This document shows, piece after piece, positions 7,217 to 13,756 of a DNA stretch of 17,192 nt. The stretch comes from Acidimicrobiaceae bacterium (GTDB taxonomy: Bacteria; Actinomycetota; Acidimicrobiia; Acidimicrobiales; Acidimicrobiaceae): contig JABEUO010000064.1 in the NCBI GenBank assembly GCA_013044415.1, forward strand, positions 1 to 17,192, written 5' to 3'. The position numbers and the translations under genes were made by a program. Numbering within the stretch: position 1 is the first letter of the stretch; each line of letters begins with the position of its first letter. The notes beneath the pieces are model-generated. The model saw only the letters and a list, made by a program, of their open reading frames with translations, made no database searches and had not been told where the DNA came from.

Positions 7217-8017
7217 CTAAAGAGAAGGGAGGAGCTTTGAGACTATGTATCCCGCTACCCCGGAACCGAAGAGCAGCGCAAAGAACCTTACCATTTGGGC
7301 ACCGCCAACTTTCAAGAGAGCGGCGGCGAAGTTGGACCAACTCGTATCCAGTGCGGGAAGTATGTATGTCGGGGCTACCCAGAAGATGAAGCCTCCGATG
7401 AAGGACATCCCGATTAGCCAGAAGCTGACGTGCTTTATCACCTTTTTCCGGGACGGGCTTATTACCAGTGCGATCGCAATAAAGAGTATGGCTATGTCTC
7501 TGGTAATAGCGAGGATCGTCGATGCGTGTTTCGCATACCACGATATGTTGGGCAACTTTGCCCCTGGAATTGTCAGGGTGAGACCATTATTTGCGATAGC
7601 GGAAGCGGCCTCCTGGGAGTATGGAGCTATTGCGGTGGCGACTATCGACGCGACCTGCGGACCTCCAATGACTATCGGCTTGTTGGACTGTCCAAGCAGC
7701 CTGGCCTGGGCCTGGCCCATAGCGGAAGCGAACTGTTGGATTACCGTTGGATTCTTAGAGAAGCTCGCCACCGCTTGATCGAGAGACGCAGTTGGGACGT
7801 AGTAGCCCTGGGGAAGTATCTCATTGAGTGAAGCGGTTATCGAGTCGGCGATTGCCGACTGAACGGCCTGGTTCTGTAAAAGTGTCGAGGACTGGCTCTG
7901 GAGGCGGCCGGTTTGCAAGATGCTGATCTGGGTTAGGTGTACGAAAATGGCCAGGGACGCGAATGTCAGGCCAATTGATACCAATATGGTGCTAAGTAGC
8001 CTCCTCAGTGTCCTCAA
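7217..8017 (-). CDS. Hypothetical membrane protein, four predicted helices
   Basis: A 266-aa protein with an N-terminal signal-anchor helix (about 8-28), a large polar region of roughly 135 residues rich in Q, S and A (likely extracytoplasmic), then three C-terminal helices (about 166-186, 197-217, 243-262). The middle region recalls the actinobacterial family of unknown membrane proteins in which a sequence like LQNQAVQSAIADSITASL follows the anchor. No catalytic motif is visible. The TTG start at 8017 is set by a strong GAGGAGG Shine-Dalgarno four to five bases upstream. It is monocistronic, with a TATAAT-like -10 far upstream (8168-8173). I cannot give a function. Confidence 0.82.
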   Translation of the reverse strand: MRTLRRLLSTILVSIGLTFASLAIFVHLTQISILQTGRLQSQSSTLLQNQAVQSAIADSITASLNEILPQGYYVPTASLDQAVASFSKNPTVIQQFASAMGQAQARLLGQSNKPIVIGGPQVASIVATAIAPYSQEAASAIANNGLTLTIPGAKLPNISWYAKHASTILAITRDIAILFIAIALVISPSRKKVIKHVSFWLIGMSFIGGFIFWVAPTYILPALDTSWSNFAAALLKVGGAQMVRFFALLFGSGVAGYIVSKLLPSL

Positions 8018-8132
8018 GAGCCCTCCTCATATTTGGTCCCGGGGGAGACGAGGGCTATTTTGAAGGGGGTTCTTAGGTCCGCTTTTTTAGAGACGGTGTT
8101 TACCATTAGACCTTAAACCTCCCTCGTTCTAT

Positions 8133-8145
8133 ATGACCTGGTCAT
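8133..8145. promoter_or_regulatory. Perfect palindrome ATGACCTGGTCAT, operator candidate
   Basis: Arms ATGACC and GGTCAT flank a single T. It sits between the TATAAT-like -10 (8168-8173) and the start of the membrane-protein gene at 8017, that is, downstream of that promoter in the leader, where a repressor could act. The same ATGACCT half-site recurs in the inverted repeat at 10702-10723. Confidence 0.35.
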
Positions 8146-8167
8146 TCTGATTTCCGGCTACTGCCCG

Positions 8168-8173
8168 ATTATA
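8168..8173 (-). promoter_or_regulatory. TATAAT -10 element upstream of the membrane-protein gene
   Basis: Read on the minus strand the bases are a perfect TATAAT, about 150 bp upstream of the TTG start at 8017. No matching -35 is obvious at 16-18 bp, so this is a candidate only. Confidence 0.3.
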
Positions 8174-8207
8174 CGGTATTTATATGAGCCGATGCAGATA
8201 AAAGCTT

Positions 8208-8231
8208 GCCCAGATAGTCGTTCTACTGGGC
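8208..8231 (-). terminator. Hairpin terminator after mcd
   Basis: GCCCAG/CTGGGC arms, extended by TAG/CTA around one bulged A, give a stem of nine pairs with a 5-nt loop. On the minus strand it is followed by an A/T-rich stretch including TTTTAT, about 32 bases after the mcd stop. An overlapping alternative stem, GGGCGA/TCGCCC at 8228-8242, shares its bases. Confidence 0.55.
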
Positions 8232-8263
8232 GATTTTCGCCCGTTAGCCCTTTGGGATTACCA

Positions 8264-9922
8264 CTAAGAGCGCTGCGAATCGACGAGCTTTCTCGCAATT
8301 ACCTTGAGGGCGAGTGTCTCATCTGCTCCCTCGAATATAGAAAGCACCCTAGCATCGACAAAGTACCTACTCACCGGGAACTCCTCGGCGTAACCCATGC
8401 CTCCGTGGATCTGCATGGCTTCCCGAGTTACCCACTCGGCCGCCCGGCAGACATAAGCCTTGGCCATAGAGGCTTCGACTGAGCCCTGACCTTTTGCCAT
8501 GAGGTTGGCGACGTGGTAGGAAAACTGCCTAGATGCCTGGACTATCGCCGCCATTTTGCCCAGTTTGGCCCTCGTGAGCTGGTAGTCGATGATCGAGTGT
8601 GAGAAGACTTTTCGGCCCTTTGCGTACTCGAGGGCAGCCTCGTAGGCGGCCTGCATGACCCCAACGGCACGCGCTGCGGTCTGGATCCTTCCGTTTTCAA
8701 AGCCACCCATCTGAAAGTAGAAGCCCTTACCCAAACCGGCTTCTCCGCCGATGAGGTTCTCGTTTGGAACGTAGAAAGATTCGATAGCGACTTCGAATGA
8801 ATGCATTCCTCGGTAGCCGATGGTGTCGATTGGGCGAGCTTCAATTCTTCCGCCGGTTGGGTTGTCCTTGGAAGGCGCCTGGGTGAGCACGAATCCGTGC
8901 CCAGAACCCCTCTCTTTTTCGACTATGAAGAGCGAAAGGCCACGATGCGACTTTGTGCGGTCTGGGTCAGTCCTCACCAGCAGCATTAGCACGTCCGCCC
9001 GGCCCGCAAAGGTGCACCAGGTCTTGACTCCGTTGGTCAACCATCCATCGCCACTGCGGGTAGCGGTGGTGGTTAGGCCGGCGACATCTGAACCGTAGTC
9101 AGGTTCTGTAACCGCAACTGCGTTCATGATCTCACCCATGGCAAGCTTGGGGAGCCAGTGGTGCTTCTGCTCCTCAGTTCCTCCCTTCACCAAGGCGCGT
9201 GCGAGGATCTCCGGCCGGGTGATCAAAGAACCACCTATTCCAAGGGACCCGCGCGAAAGTTCTTCGGTCGCTACCACCATCGCCGTATAGTCATTGCCGG
9301 CTTCAGAAGCGAACCCTCCATATGTTTCGGGAATCGATAGCCCAAACGCCCCCATTTCGGCGAGGCCAGAGATGATATCTTCGGGGACGTCACCATTTGT
9401 CCTGTGAATCTCGTCGGCGACGGGCGCAATCTTCTCATTGGCGAAACGCCGGAAGGAGTCCTGCACCATCTCGAACTCGGGATCGAGGTGCCTTGGACCG
9501 GGCGTCTCCGCCAGAGAGGCCAAGAACTTTGGATCACGGAAGTCTCTTAAAAACTCATACGTCCCAGATAGTGCCCCTGGGGTAAGCCCAAACTCGGCCT
9601 CCCTGCCTAGGATCCTGGTGGCAAAGTCGTGTATTGCGTCCGCCGTAAAGGCGCATGCGATTGCGGCTTCAACTTCGCCTTTTGCTCCATAGTCAATCAG
9701 GGATCTCCCCGCCTCTATCCCCGCTGCAGCGTGAGAGAGGTCGTAGGCTACCACCTGGTGTTGGTCTAGATCTTCGAAGCCGGCAAGGTGAGCTATCGCG
9801 ACTTCGACCGCAGTCTTGGCGACCTCAAGTACGCTGGCGGCCCTTTGCATATCTGGAATTGGCATATCTGGAATTGGCATATCTGGTATAGGCATGTCTT
9901 GCATTGGCATAGCCAATAACAT
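8264..9922 (-). CDS. mcd: Acyl-CoA dehydrogenase with N-terminal extension, probable (2S)-methylsuccinyl-CoA dehydrogenase
   Basis: A FAD enzyme of 552 aa, far longer than ordinary acyl-CoA dehydrogenases (about 380-400) because of a helical N-terminal domain of some 120 residues. That length and layout are typical of methylsuccinyl-CoA dehydrogenase, which oxidises (2S)-methylsuccinyl-CoA to mesaconyl-CoA in the ethylmalonyl-CoA pathway. ACAD signature 1 (AVTEPDYGSDVAG, about 270-282) and signature 2 (QIHGGMGYAEEFPVSR onward, from 504) are both present, as is IFEGADE (529-535), where the catalytic Glu of the family sits. The N-terminus carries an MPIPD repeat. The start is ambiguous: ATG 9922 is used, TTG 9928 has better spacing to AGGGA, and ATG 9910 would suit a leaderless mRNA. 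The mcl and mch genes in the window support the role. Confidence 0.85.
   Translation of the reverse strand: MLLAMPMQDMPIPDMPIPDMPIPDMQRAASVLEVAKTAVEVAIAHLAGFEDLDQHQVVAYDLSHAAAGIEAGRSLIDYGAKGEVEAAIACAFTADAIHDFATRILGREAEFGLTPGALSGTYEFLRDFRDPKFLASLAETPGPRHLDPEFEMVQDSFRRFANEKIAPVADEIHRTNGDVPEDIISGLAEMGAFGLSIPETYGGFASEAGNDYTAMVVATEELSRGSLGIGGSLITRPEILARALVKGGTEEQKHHWLPKLAMGEIMNAVAVTEPDYGSDVAGLTTTATRSGDGWLTNGVKTWCTFAGRADVLMLLVRTDPDRTKSHRGLSLFIVEKERGSGHGFVLTQAPSKDNPTGGRIEARPIDTIGYRGMHSFEVAIESFYVPNENLIGGEAGLGKGFYFQMGGFENGRIQTAARAVGVMQAAYEAALEYAKGRKVFSHSIIDYQLTRAKLGKMAAIVQASRQFSYHVANLMAKGQGSVEASMAKAYVCRAAEWVTREAMQIHGGMGYAEEFPVSRYFVDARVLSIFEGADETLALKVIARKLVDSQRS
9851..9910 (-). repeat. 15-bp tandem repeat encoding MPIPD pentapeptides
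   Basis: Four 15-bp units in the mcd reading frame: two identical (CCAATTCCAGATATG-type), one with two changes and one more diverged. They encode MPMQD then MPIPD three times. They precede the first conserved residues of the enzyme, and each unit brings an in-frame ATG. Confidence 0.88.
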
Positions 9923-10055
9923 TATCAAAGCCGTTCCCTAAGTGCGATTCCTGGTGGCAGATCGGCTAAAACCGAAGGCGAGAAGAAAAGTCATTTCAAA
10001 ATCAGTTGGATACGCCCGACAGATATTCGCTCATTGTGGTGGCGACGAGCTAACT

Positions 10056-10718
10056 TTAGCCAGCCTTTTTTGCAACCGCACAGAGCAGCGGAGGTAAAAG
10101 GACGGTGTCACCATCGTCCACTTCCGCCTCGGTCATCTGCTCCAAGTAACTAACTACGTCAGATTCCCCAAACCCGCACGGCGCCTCCGCCCAAGTGTCG
10201 ACTACTTCGAGGCCAGCTCCCCTCATCAATGCGACTAGGTCAAGACCTACGTCGGGGTGCCTGATCGCCTCGGTATCCACCTTGAGGGGATGATGTCCAA
10301 CCCGACCAGAGCTCGTTACGGGCTCCTGCGCAACTATCCAACCTCCCGGCTTGACTATCTTGGCCATTCCTGCGATCGCCAAGGCGGGATCGACCACTCC
10401 GACTAGTAGAAATCTGCAGAAGGCGAGGTCTACGGGCTCTGGAAGCGCCAACTCCTCGGCGGCTTGGGTGATTGCGACCACCTGGGTGAACTTTGCGGCC
10501 TTATCGGCGATGGCGTTTCTTCGCATTGGATCGATGTCAATCGCATACACCCTGCCAGTTTCTCCTACCCAGTGGGCTAATTCGAAGGAGATGTCGCCCG
10601 CTCCGGCACCCACATCGGCGCACTTTGAGCCGGCCAAAAGGTCGATCCGGTCTAAGGCGGTTTTCAGGGATCTTCTGTAAACATCATCCCGAAGGCCCAT
10701 TAGGTCATGAGAATCCAT
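10056..10718 (-). CDS. Class I SAM-dependent methyltransferase
   Basis: A 220-aa cytosolic Rossmann-fold methyltransferase. Motif I, the SAM-binding glycine loop, is ADVGAGAGD at 34-42. The acidic residue that holds the ribose is Asp61 in YAIDIDP. The later strand AFCRFLLVGVVDP and the KPGGWIVAQEP strand complete the usual core. The substrate is not evident: UbiE-like and small-molecule methyltransferases share this layout. ATG 10718 has only a close GTGAGG upstream, and ATG 10700 is an alternative. The start region lies inside a 22-bp inverted repeat shared with the divergent gene at 10743, so the two may be co-regulated. Confidence 0.85.
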   Translation of the reverse strand: MDSHDLMGLRDDVYRRSLKTALDRIDLLAGSKCADVGAGAGDISFELAHWVGETGRVYAIDIDPMRRNAIADKAAKFTQVVAITQAAEELALPEPVDLAFCRFLLVGVVDPALAIAGMAKIVKPGGWIVAQEPVTSSGRVGHHPLKVDTEAIRHPDVGLDLVALMRGAGLEVVDTWAEAPCGFGESDVVSYLEQMTEAEVDDGDTVLLPPLLCAVAKKAG

Positions 10719-10723
10719 GACCT
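10702..10723. promoter_or_regulatory. Perfect inverted repeat AGGTCATG-N6-CATGACCT
   Basis: Two 8-bp arms separated by six bases form a perfect dyad across the start codon of the methyltransferase and 20 bp upstream of the divergent DUF6941-like/mch pair. It looks like a dimeric regulator site. The half-site ATGACCT also occurs in the palindrome at 8133-8145. Confidence 0.5.
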
Positions 10724-10728
10724 CACGC

Positions 10729-10734
10729 TAGTTT
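10729..10734 (+). promoter_or_regulatory. Possible -10 box for the DUF6941-like/mch operon
   Basis: TAGTTT ends eight bases before the GTG at 10743, with no SD there, as at fumC. The inverted repeat at 10702-10723 would cover the -35 region, which could fit repression or activation. No good -35 is visible. Confidence 0.3.
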
Positions 10735-10742
10735 GGTCATTC

Positions 10743-11180
10743 GTGAAGGCTTCCATAATGCTATGTGACTCGGCCCAGGTTGCCGAGGGAAAGTTATATA
10801 TCCTAGGCGGAGGGTGGTCGGTCACTGGACCAGGTATGGCACCAATGGCCGTTGCGCTCAGGATTGACGTCGATTGGGCTCAGGCCCCCGAGTCCCACCA
10901 TTGGGAGCTGTTCCTGGTGGACCAGGACGGCGGTGAAGTCGCATTCGAGGGCCCCGACGGTGAGATGCAGCCGATCGAGGTGCGGGGAGATTTCCAGGTT
11001 GGCATTCCACAGGGAGTCCCCGAGGGATCCGATGTCCCGGTGAACCTAGCGATAAACATGGGACCGCTTCCACTGACCCCCGGCGGAAGGTACACCTGGA
11101 GGCTGATGATCAACGGCGAGAGTCGTGAGGATTGGGTGGCTACATTTACTACCAGACCGGTTCCGCTTCAGGCACTATAG
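10743..11180 (+). CDS. DUF6941-like conserved protein
   Basis: About 145 aa. The opening KASIMLCDSAQVAEGKLYILGGGW matches what I recall of the DUF6941 family (leucine-cysteine-aspartate, then AQV and a GKLYILGGGW turn), followed by beta-rich sequence ending in PLPLTPGGRYTWRLMINGE. It is soluble and has no catalytic motif. The GTG at 10743 puts the family motif at the N-terminus; ATG 10758 is the alternative, and the frame is open to 10707. Its stop overlaps the strong SD of the next gene, so it is co-transcribed with the MaoC hydratase. Function is unknown; the operon partner suggests a link to CoA-ester metabolism, which is inference. Confidence 0.75.
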   Translation: MKASIMLCDSAQVAEGKLYILGGGWSVTGPGMAPMAVALRIDVDWAQAPESHHWELFLVDQDGGEVAFEGPDGEMQPIEVRGDFQVGIPQGVPEGSDVPVNLAINMGPLPLTPGGRYTWRLMINGESREDWVATFTTRPVPLQAL

Positions 11181-11189
11181 GAGTTTGCT

Positions 11190-11702
11190 TTGACCGAACA
11201 CGAAAGGCCCTTTGGTCGATATCTCGAGGATTTCACCGTCGGTGACGTCTACAAGCATTGGCCAGGAAAAACGATAACTGAATACGACGATCATCTGTTC
11301 TGCATGATTACCATGAACCACCATCCGCTGCACACCAATGATTACTTCGCAAAGAACGAAACCGTGCAGGGGAAGAATGTTGTAGTGGGCAATCTCGTAT
11401 ACTCGCTCGCACTTGGCATGAGCGTGCCCGACGTGTCAGGGGCGGCGATCGCCAATCTCGAGGTCGAAAGCCTCCTGCATAAGAACCCTACCTTTCATGG
11501 GGACACGATCTACGCCGAGACCCGGGTATTAGAGGCTCAAGAGTCTAAGTCCAGGCCCGATCGTGGGATCGTAAAGGTGGAGACCAAGGCCTTCAACCAA
11601 GACGGCCTAGAGGTTTGCTACTTCAGGCGCAAGGTGATGGTGTGGAAGAGGGAATTCGCCCCCAAGCGCAATCGTCCCTACGGAGACGGAGTGTGGGAAT
11701 AG
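11190..11702 (+). CDS. mch: MaoC-family hydratase, probable mesaconyl-CoA (beta-methylmalyl-CoA) hydratase
   Basis: A single hot-dog-fold MaoC domain of 170 aa, the size of the actinobacterial beta-methylmalyl-CoA dehydratase. The hydratase loop is visible as ITEYDDHLFCMITMNHHPLHTND (30-51 region), followed by GNLVYSLALGM and the HGDTIYAETRV strand typical of MaoC proteins. His48 matches the catalytic His of R-specific hydratases, while Asn43 stands where PhaJ has Asp. It would add water to mesaconyl-CoA to give beta-methylmalyl-CoA for Mcl. The TTG start at 11190 is set by AGGAG (11179-11183) six bases upstream, overlapping the stop of the DUF6941-like gene. A different enoyl-CoA hydratase specificity remains possible. 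Confidence 0.85.
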   Translation: MTEHERPFGRYLEDFTVGDVYKHWPGKTITEYDDHLFCMITMNHHPLHTNDYFAKNETVQGKNVVVGNLVYSLALGMSVPDVSGAAIANLEVESLLHKNPTFHGDTIYAETRVLEAQESKSRPDRGIVKVETKAFNQDGLEVCYFRRKVMVWKREFAPKRNRPYGDGVWE

Positions 11703-11823
11703 CTATTATCGGCAATGTGAGAGATTTCTTTAGCTTTTTTTGAAAATTTCTTGCTACTCACAGTGATATGTGCCACTCTAGGTGTAGACGGTATGGATGA
11801 GGGCCGGAGTGGAGGAGAAAAGG

Positions 11824-12465
11824 ATGAGGCGGATCAGCGCCACAGCGGTAATAGGAGTGATTCTGGTGGGACTTGTCGCTGGGATGACCCTTCGCTTGCT
11901 GACCGGTCGACCCTCAATTGCATTCAAAAACTCCTCCGCTTCCTTGGCCCCAATCGTCCCCGCTCAGCCCGCCGGAGGGACCTTGGTAGCACGTCCGTCA
12001 ACTCCCAGCGCTACCTCTACTAATTCCCAGGCGCCGGTGGTGTCTGCACCCAAGCTTCCGACGGTGCAAGTAACTACCTCCCAAACCCCGACCGTCCAGT
12101 CCACTTCTACGCCCCAGGCGACGCCAGCACTTCCAGTGGCACCTGTAGCGGTGACTCCGGCGACGCTACCCAGTGTTACCTCCATTAATTTGCAGTCGGT
12201 ATCTGGTGCGTCACCCAGTGTGATCTGGGTCTTTGGAACCAACCTCGCTTCTGTAACTGAGGTCTCTTTCGGAGGGGTGACCTCCCCGGTTTTGCACTAC
12301 TTTGCTAGCCAAGGGGGGATAGAAGTCCAGACACCGCTTCATGGTCCCGGTACGGTCGACGTAAGGTTGATCTCCCCGTCTGGAATGTCGCCACTTACAC
12401 CGGCGGACACGATAACTTTTGTCGAGCCGGCAACTTCAAACATCGGCTCCGCCCAGCTCCCATAG
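11824..12465 (+). CDS. Membrane-anchored IPT/TIG-domain protein
   Basis: A 213-aa protein with a basic N-terminus and one hydrophobic segment (7-26, signal anchor or signal peptide), a low-complexity Pro/Thr/Ser linker (36-115) and one C-terminal IPT/TIG immunoglobulin-like domain (about 116-200). The domain shows the usual order: VTSINLQSVSG, then VIWVFGTNLASVTEVSFGG, VQTPLHGPGTVDVRLISPSG and a final ITFV strand. It is likely exposed on the cell surface, with the linker spanning the wall; the ligand is unknown. ATG 11824 is chosen for GGAGGAG (11811-11817) upstream. A terminator overlaps its end. Confidence 0.85.
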   Translation: MRRISATAVIGVILVGLVAGMTLRLLTGRPSIAFKNSSASLAPIVPAQPAGGTLVARPSTPSATSTNSQAPVVSAPKLPTVQVTTSQTPTVQSTSTPQATPALPVAPVAVTPATLPSVTSINLQSVSGASPSVIWVFGTNLASVTEVSFGGVTSPVLHYFASQGGIEVQTPLHGPGTVDVRLISPSGMSPLTPADTITFVEPATSNIGSAQLP

Positions 12466-12480
12466 CTGAGGAGTTTTTTT
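12455..12480 (+). terminator. Rho-independent terminator overlapping the IPT gene stop
   Basis: AGCTCC (12455-12460) pairs with GGAGTT (12470-12475; one G-T pair) around a 9-nt loop, then five more Ts follow (12476-12480). The stem begins inside the last codons and includes the stop. Confidence 0.5.
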
Positions 12481-12580
12481 CGGGGCAAAACCTTATCAAA
12501 TGATGATCGAAGGAAATTGTGGCGGTGGCCGTTTTTGGAACCACTTTCAATTACGACGGGCCGGCGGGCGATCTCTAGTG

Positions 12581-12586
12581 CATAAT
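12581..12586 (+). promoter_or_regulatory. Possible -10 box for the channel-like gene
   Basis: CATAAT lies about 30 bp upstream of the TTG start at 12617, after a terminator, so a promoter here is expected. No -35 is recognisable. Confidence 0.3.
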
Positions 12587-12616
12587 CGATAGATCAGAAC
12601 TCTGGTAGGGGGGATC

Positions 12617-13756
12617 TTGCTCGGTAGGATTGCGCTAGCCATTCTCGGATTTGTAGCCCTAGTATCGGTATCGATCAATGTCGTTCGTACATTGTTAGTC
12701 CCCCGTGGTTATATCTCTGGTGAGTCGAAGATCGCTTATCGTTTGGTCACCTTCGTCTTCAGATTGATTGGAAGATGGATCAAGGAGTACCAGAGGCGCG
12801 ATCGACTCTTGGCATACGAAGGTGCCGGGATACTGCTCGCCATTTTGGGGACTTGGGTAGTGTCGTATCTCGTCTCTTTTACACTGCTCCTCCTACCCTC
12901 TATCTCCTCGCCTTTTGAGGCCTTTAGGGAGGCCGGGGGATCGATGCTCACCCTCGGTTTTGTCTCTACCACGTCGGTTTGGCCAACCCTGGTAGATTTT
13001 TTAGCCGGTGGCGTAGGACTCGTGGTGATAACGATACAGATTGCCTACTTGCCTACCCTCTATAGCGCCTACAACCGACGGGAAACCGAGGTGACCCTCC
13101 TCTCCTCTAGGGCGGGTGAACCCCCGTGGGGTCCCGAGCTCCTGGCTAGGTCGCGCCTATCGGGGCTCATTGATGACCTCCCATCCTTCTATCGAGTCTG
13201 GGAACGTTGGGCCGCCGACGTCCAGGAGAGCCACGTCAGCTACCCAGTGCTTACACGATTTAGGTCGCCTCAGCACTCGACTTCGTGGGTCGTGGCGCTA
13301 TTAGCAGTCTGTGATTCAGCGGCGCTTTACGATTCGGTGTCCCCGAACCACTGTCCTATTGAGAGCAGATTGGCACTTAGGTCCGGCTTCCTCTGTTTCA
13401 GGCACCTGAGTAAGAATATGGGGAATGAGGTAGACGAGGATCCTAGCCCTATGGACCCCGTCGAGCTCGGGTTCCAAGACTTCCAATATGGATATCGGCG
13501 ATTAGCCGAAGTTGGCTTCCCGCTGGAACGCACCGCCGAGGAGGCTTGGCCGCACTTCAAAGGGTGGAGGGTCAACTACGAGAAGTCTGCCTATTGGCTA
13601 GCTGAGGTGTTGGACGTCGTCCCGGCGGAATGGGCCGGTGGGCGCCGTGGAGGTGACGCTCCCATCGGGTTCGTCTTTTTGAAGGATCGTACACCTGAAG
13701 ATCCAAATGCCGAGCAAGGCGTTCCTTTTACTCCGATACCAAAGGATCTCGAGTAG
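12617..13756 (+). CDS. Ion-channel-like integral membrane protein without a K+ selectivity filter
   Basis: A 379-aa protein with three hydrophobic segments (about 4-27, 70-93, 125-147) and a long soluble C-terminal domain of roughly 220 residues. Between helices 2 and 3 there is a pore-like re-entrant stretch: AFREAGGSMLTLGFVSTTS at 102-120. That resembles the Ion_trans_2 pore loop, but the TxGYGD filter is replaced by TLGFVSTT. The block IQIAYLPTLYSAYNRRE (140-156) after the last helix recurs in actinobacterial proteins loosely annotated as two-pore channels. Ion conduction is therefore unproven; it could be a receptor-like relative. TTG 12617 has AGGGGGG (12607-12613) just upstream. It stands alone between a terminator and an AT-rich gap. 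Confidence 0.75.
   Translation: MLGRIALAILGFVALVSVSINVVRTLLVPRGYISGESKIAYRLVTFVFRLIGRWIKEYQRRDRLLAYEGAGILLAILGTWVVSYLVSFTLLLLPSISSPFEAFREAGGSMLTLGFVSTTSVWPTLVDFLAGGVGLVVITIQIAYLPTLYSAYNRRETEVTLLSSRAGEPPWGPELLARSRLSGLIDDLPSFYRVWERWAADVQESHVSYPVLTRFRSPQHSTSWVVALLAVCDSAALYDSVSPNHCPIESRLALRSGFLCFRHLSKNMGNEVDEDPSPMDPVELGFQDFQYGYRRLAEVGFPLERTAEEAWPHFKGWRVNYEKSAYWLAEVLDVVPAEWAGGRRGGDAPIGFVFLKDRTPEDPNAEQGVPFTPIPKDLE

Noticed and set aside
7245..7778. 177-codon plus-strand open frame opposite the membrane-protein gene.
   Set aside because: The minus-strand frame has a strong SD and coherent membrane topology; the plus frame is its shadow.
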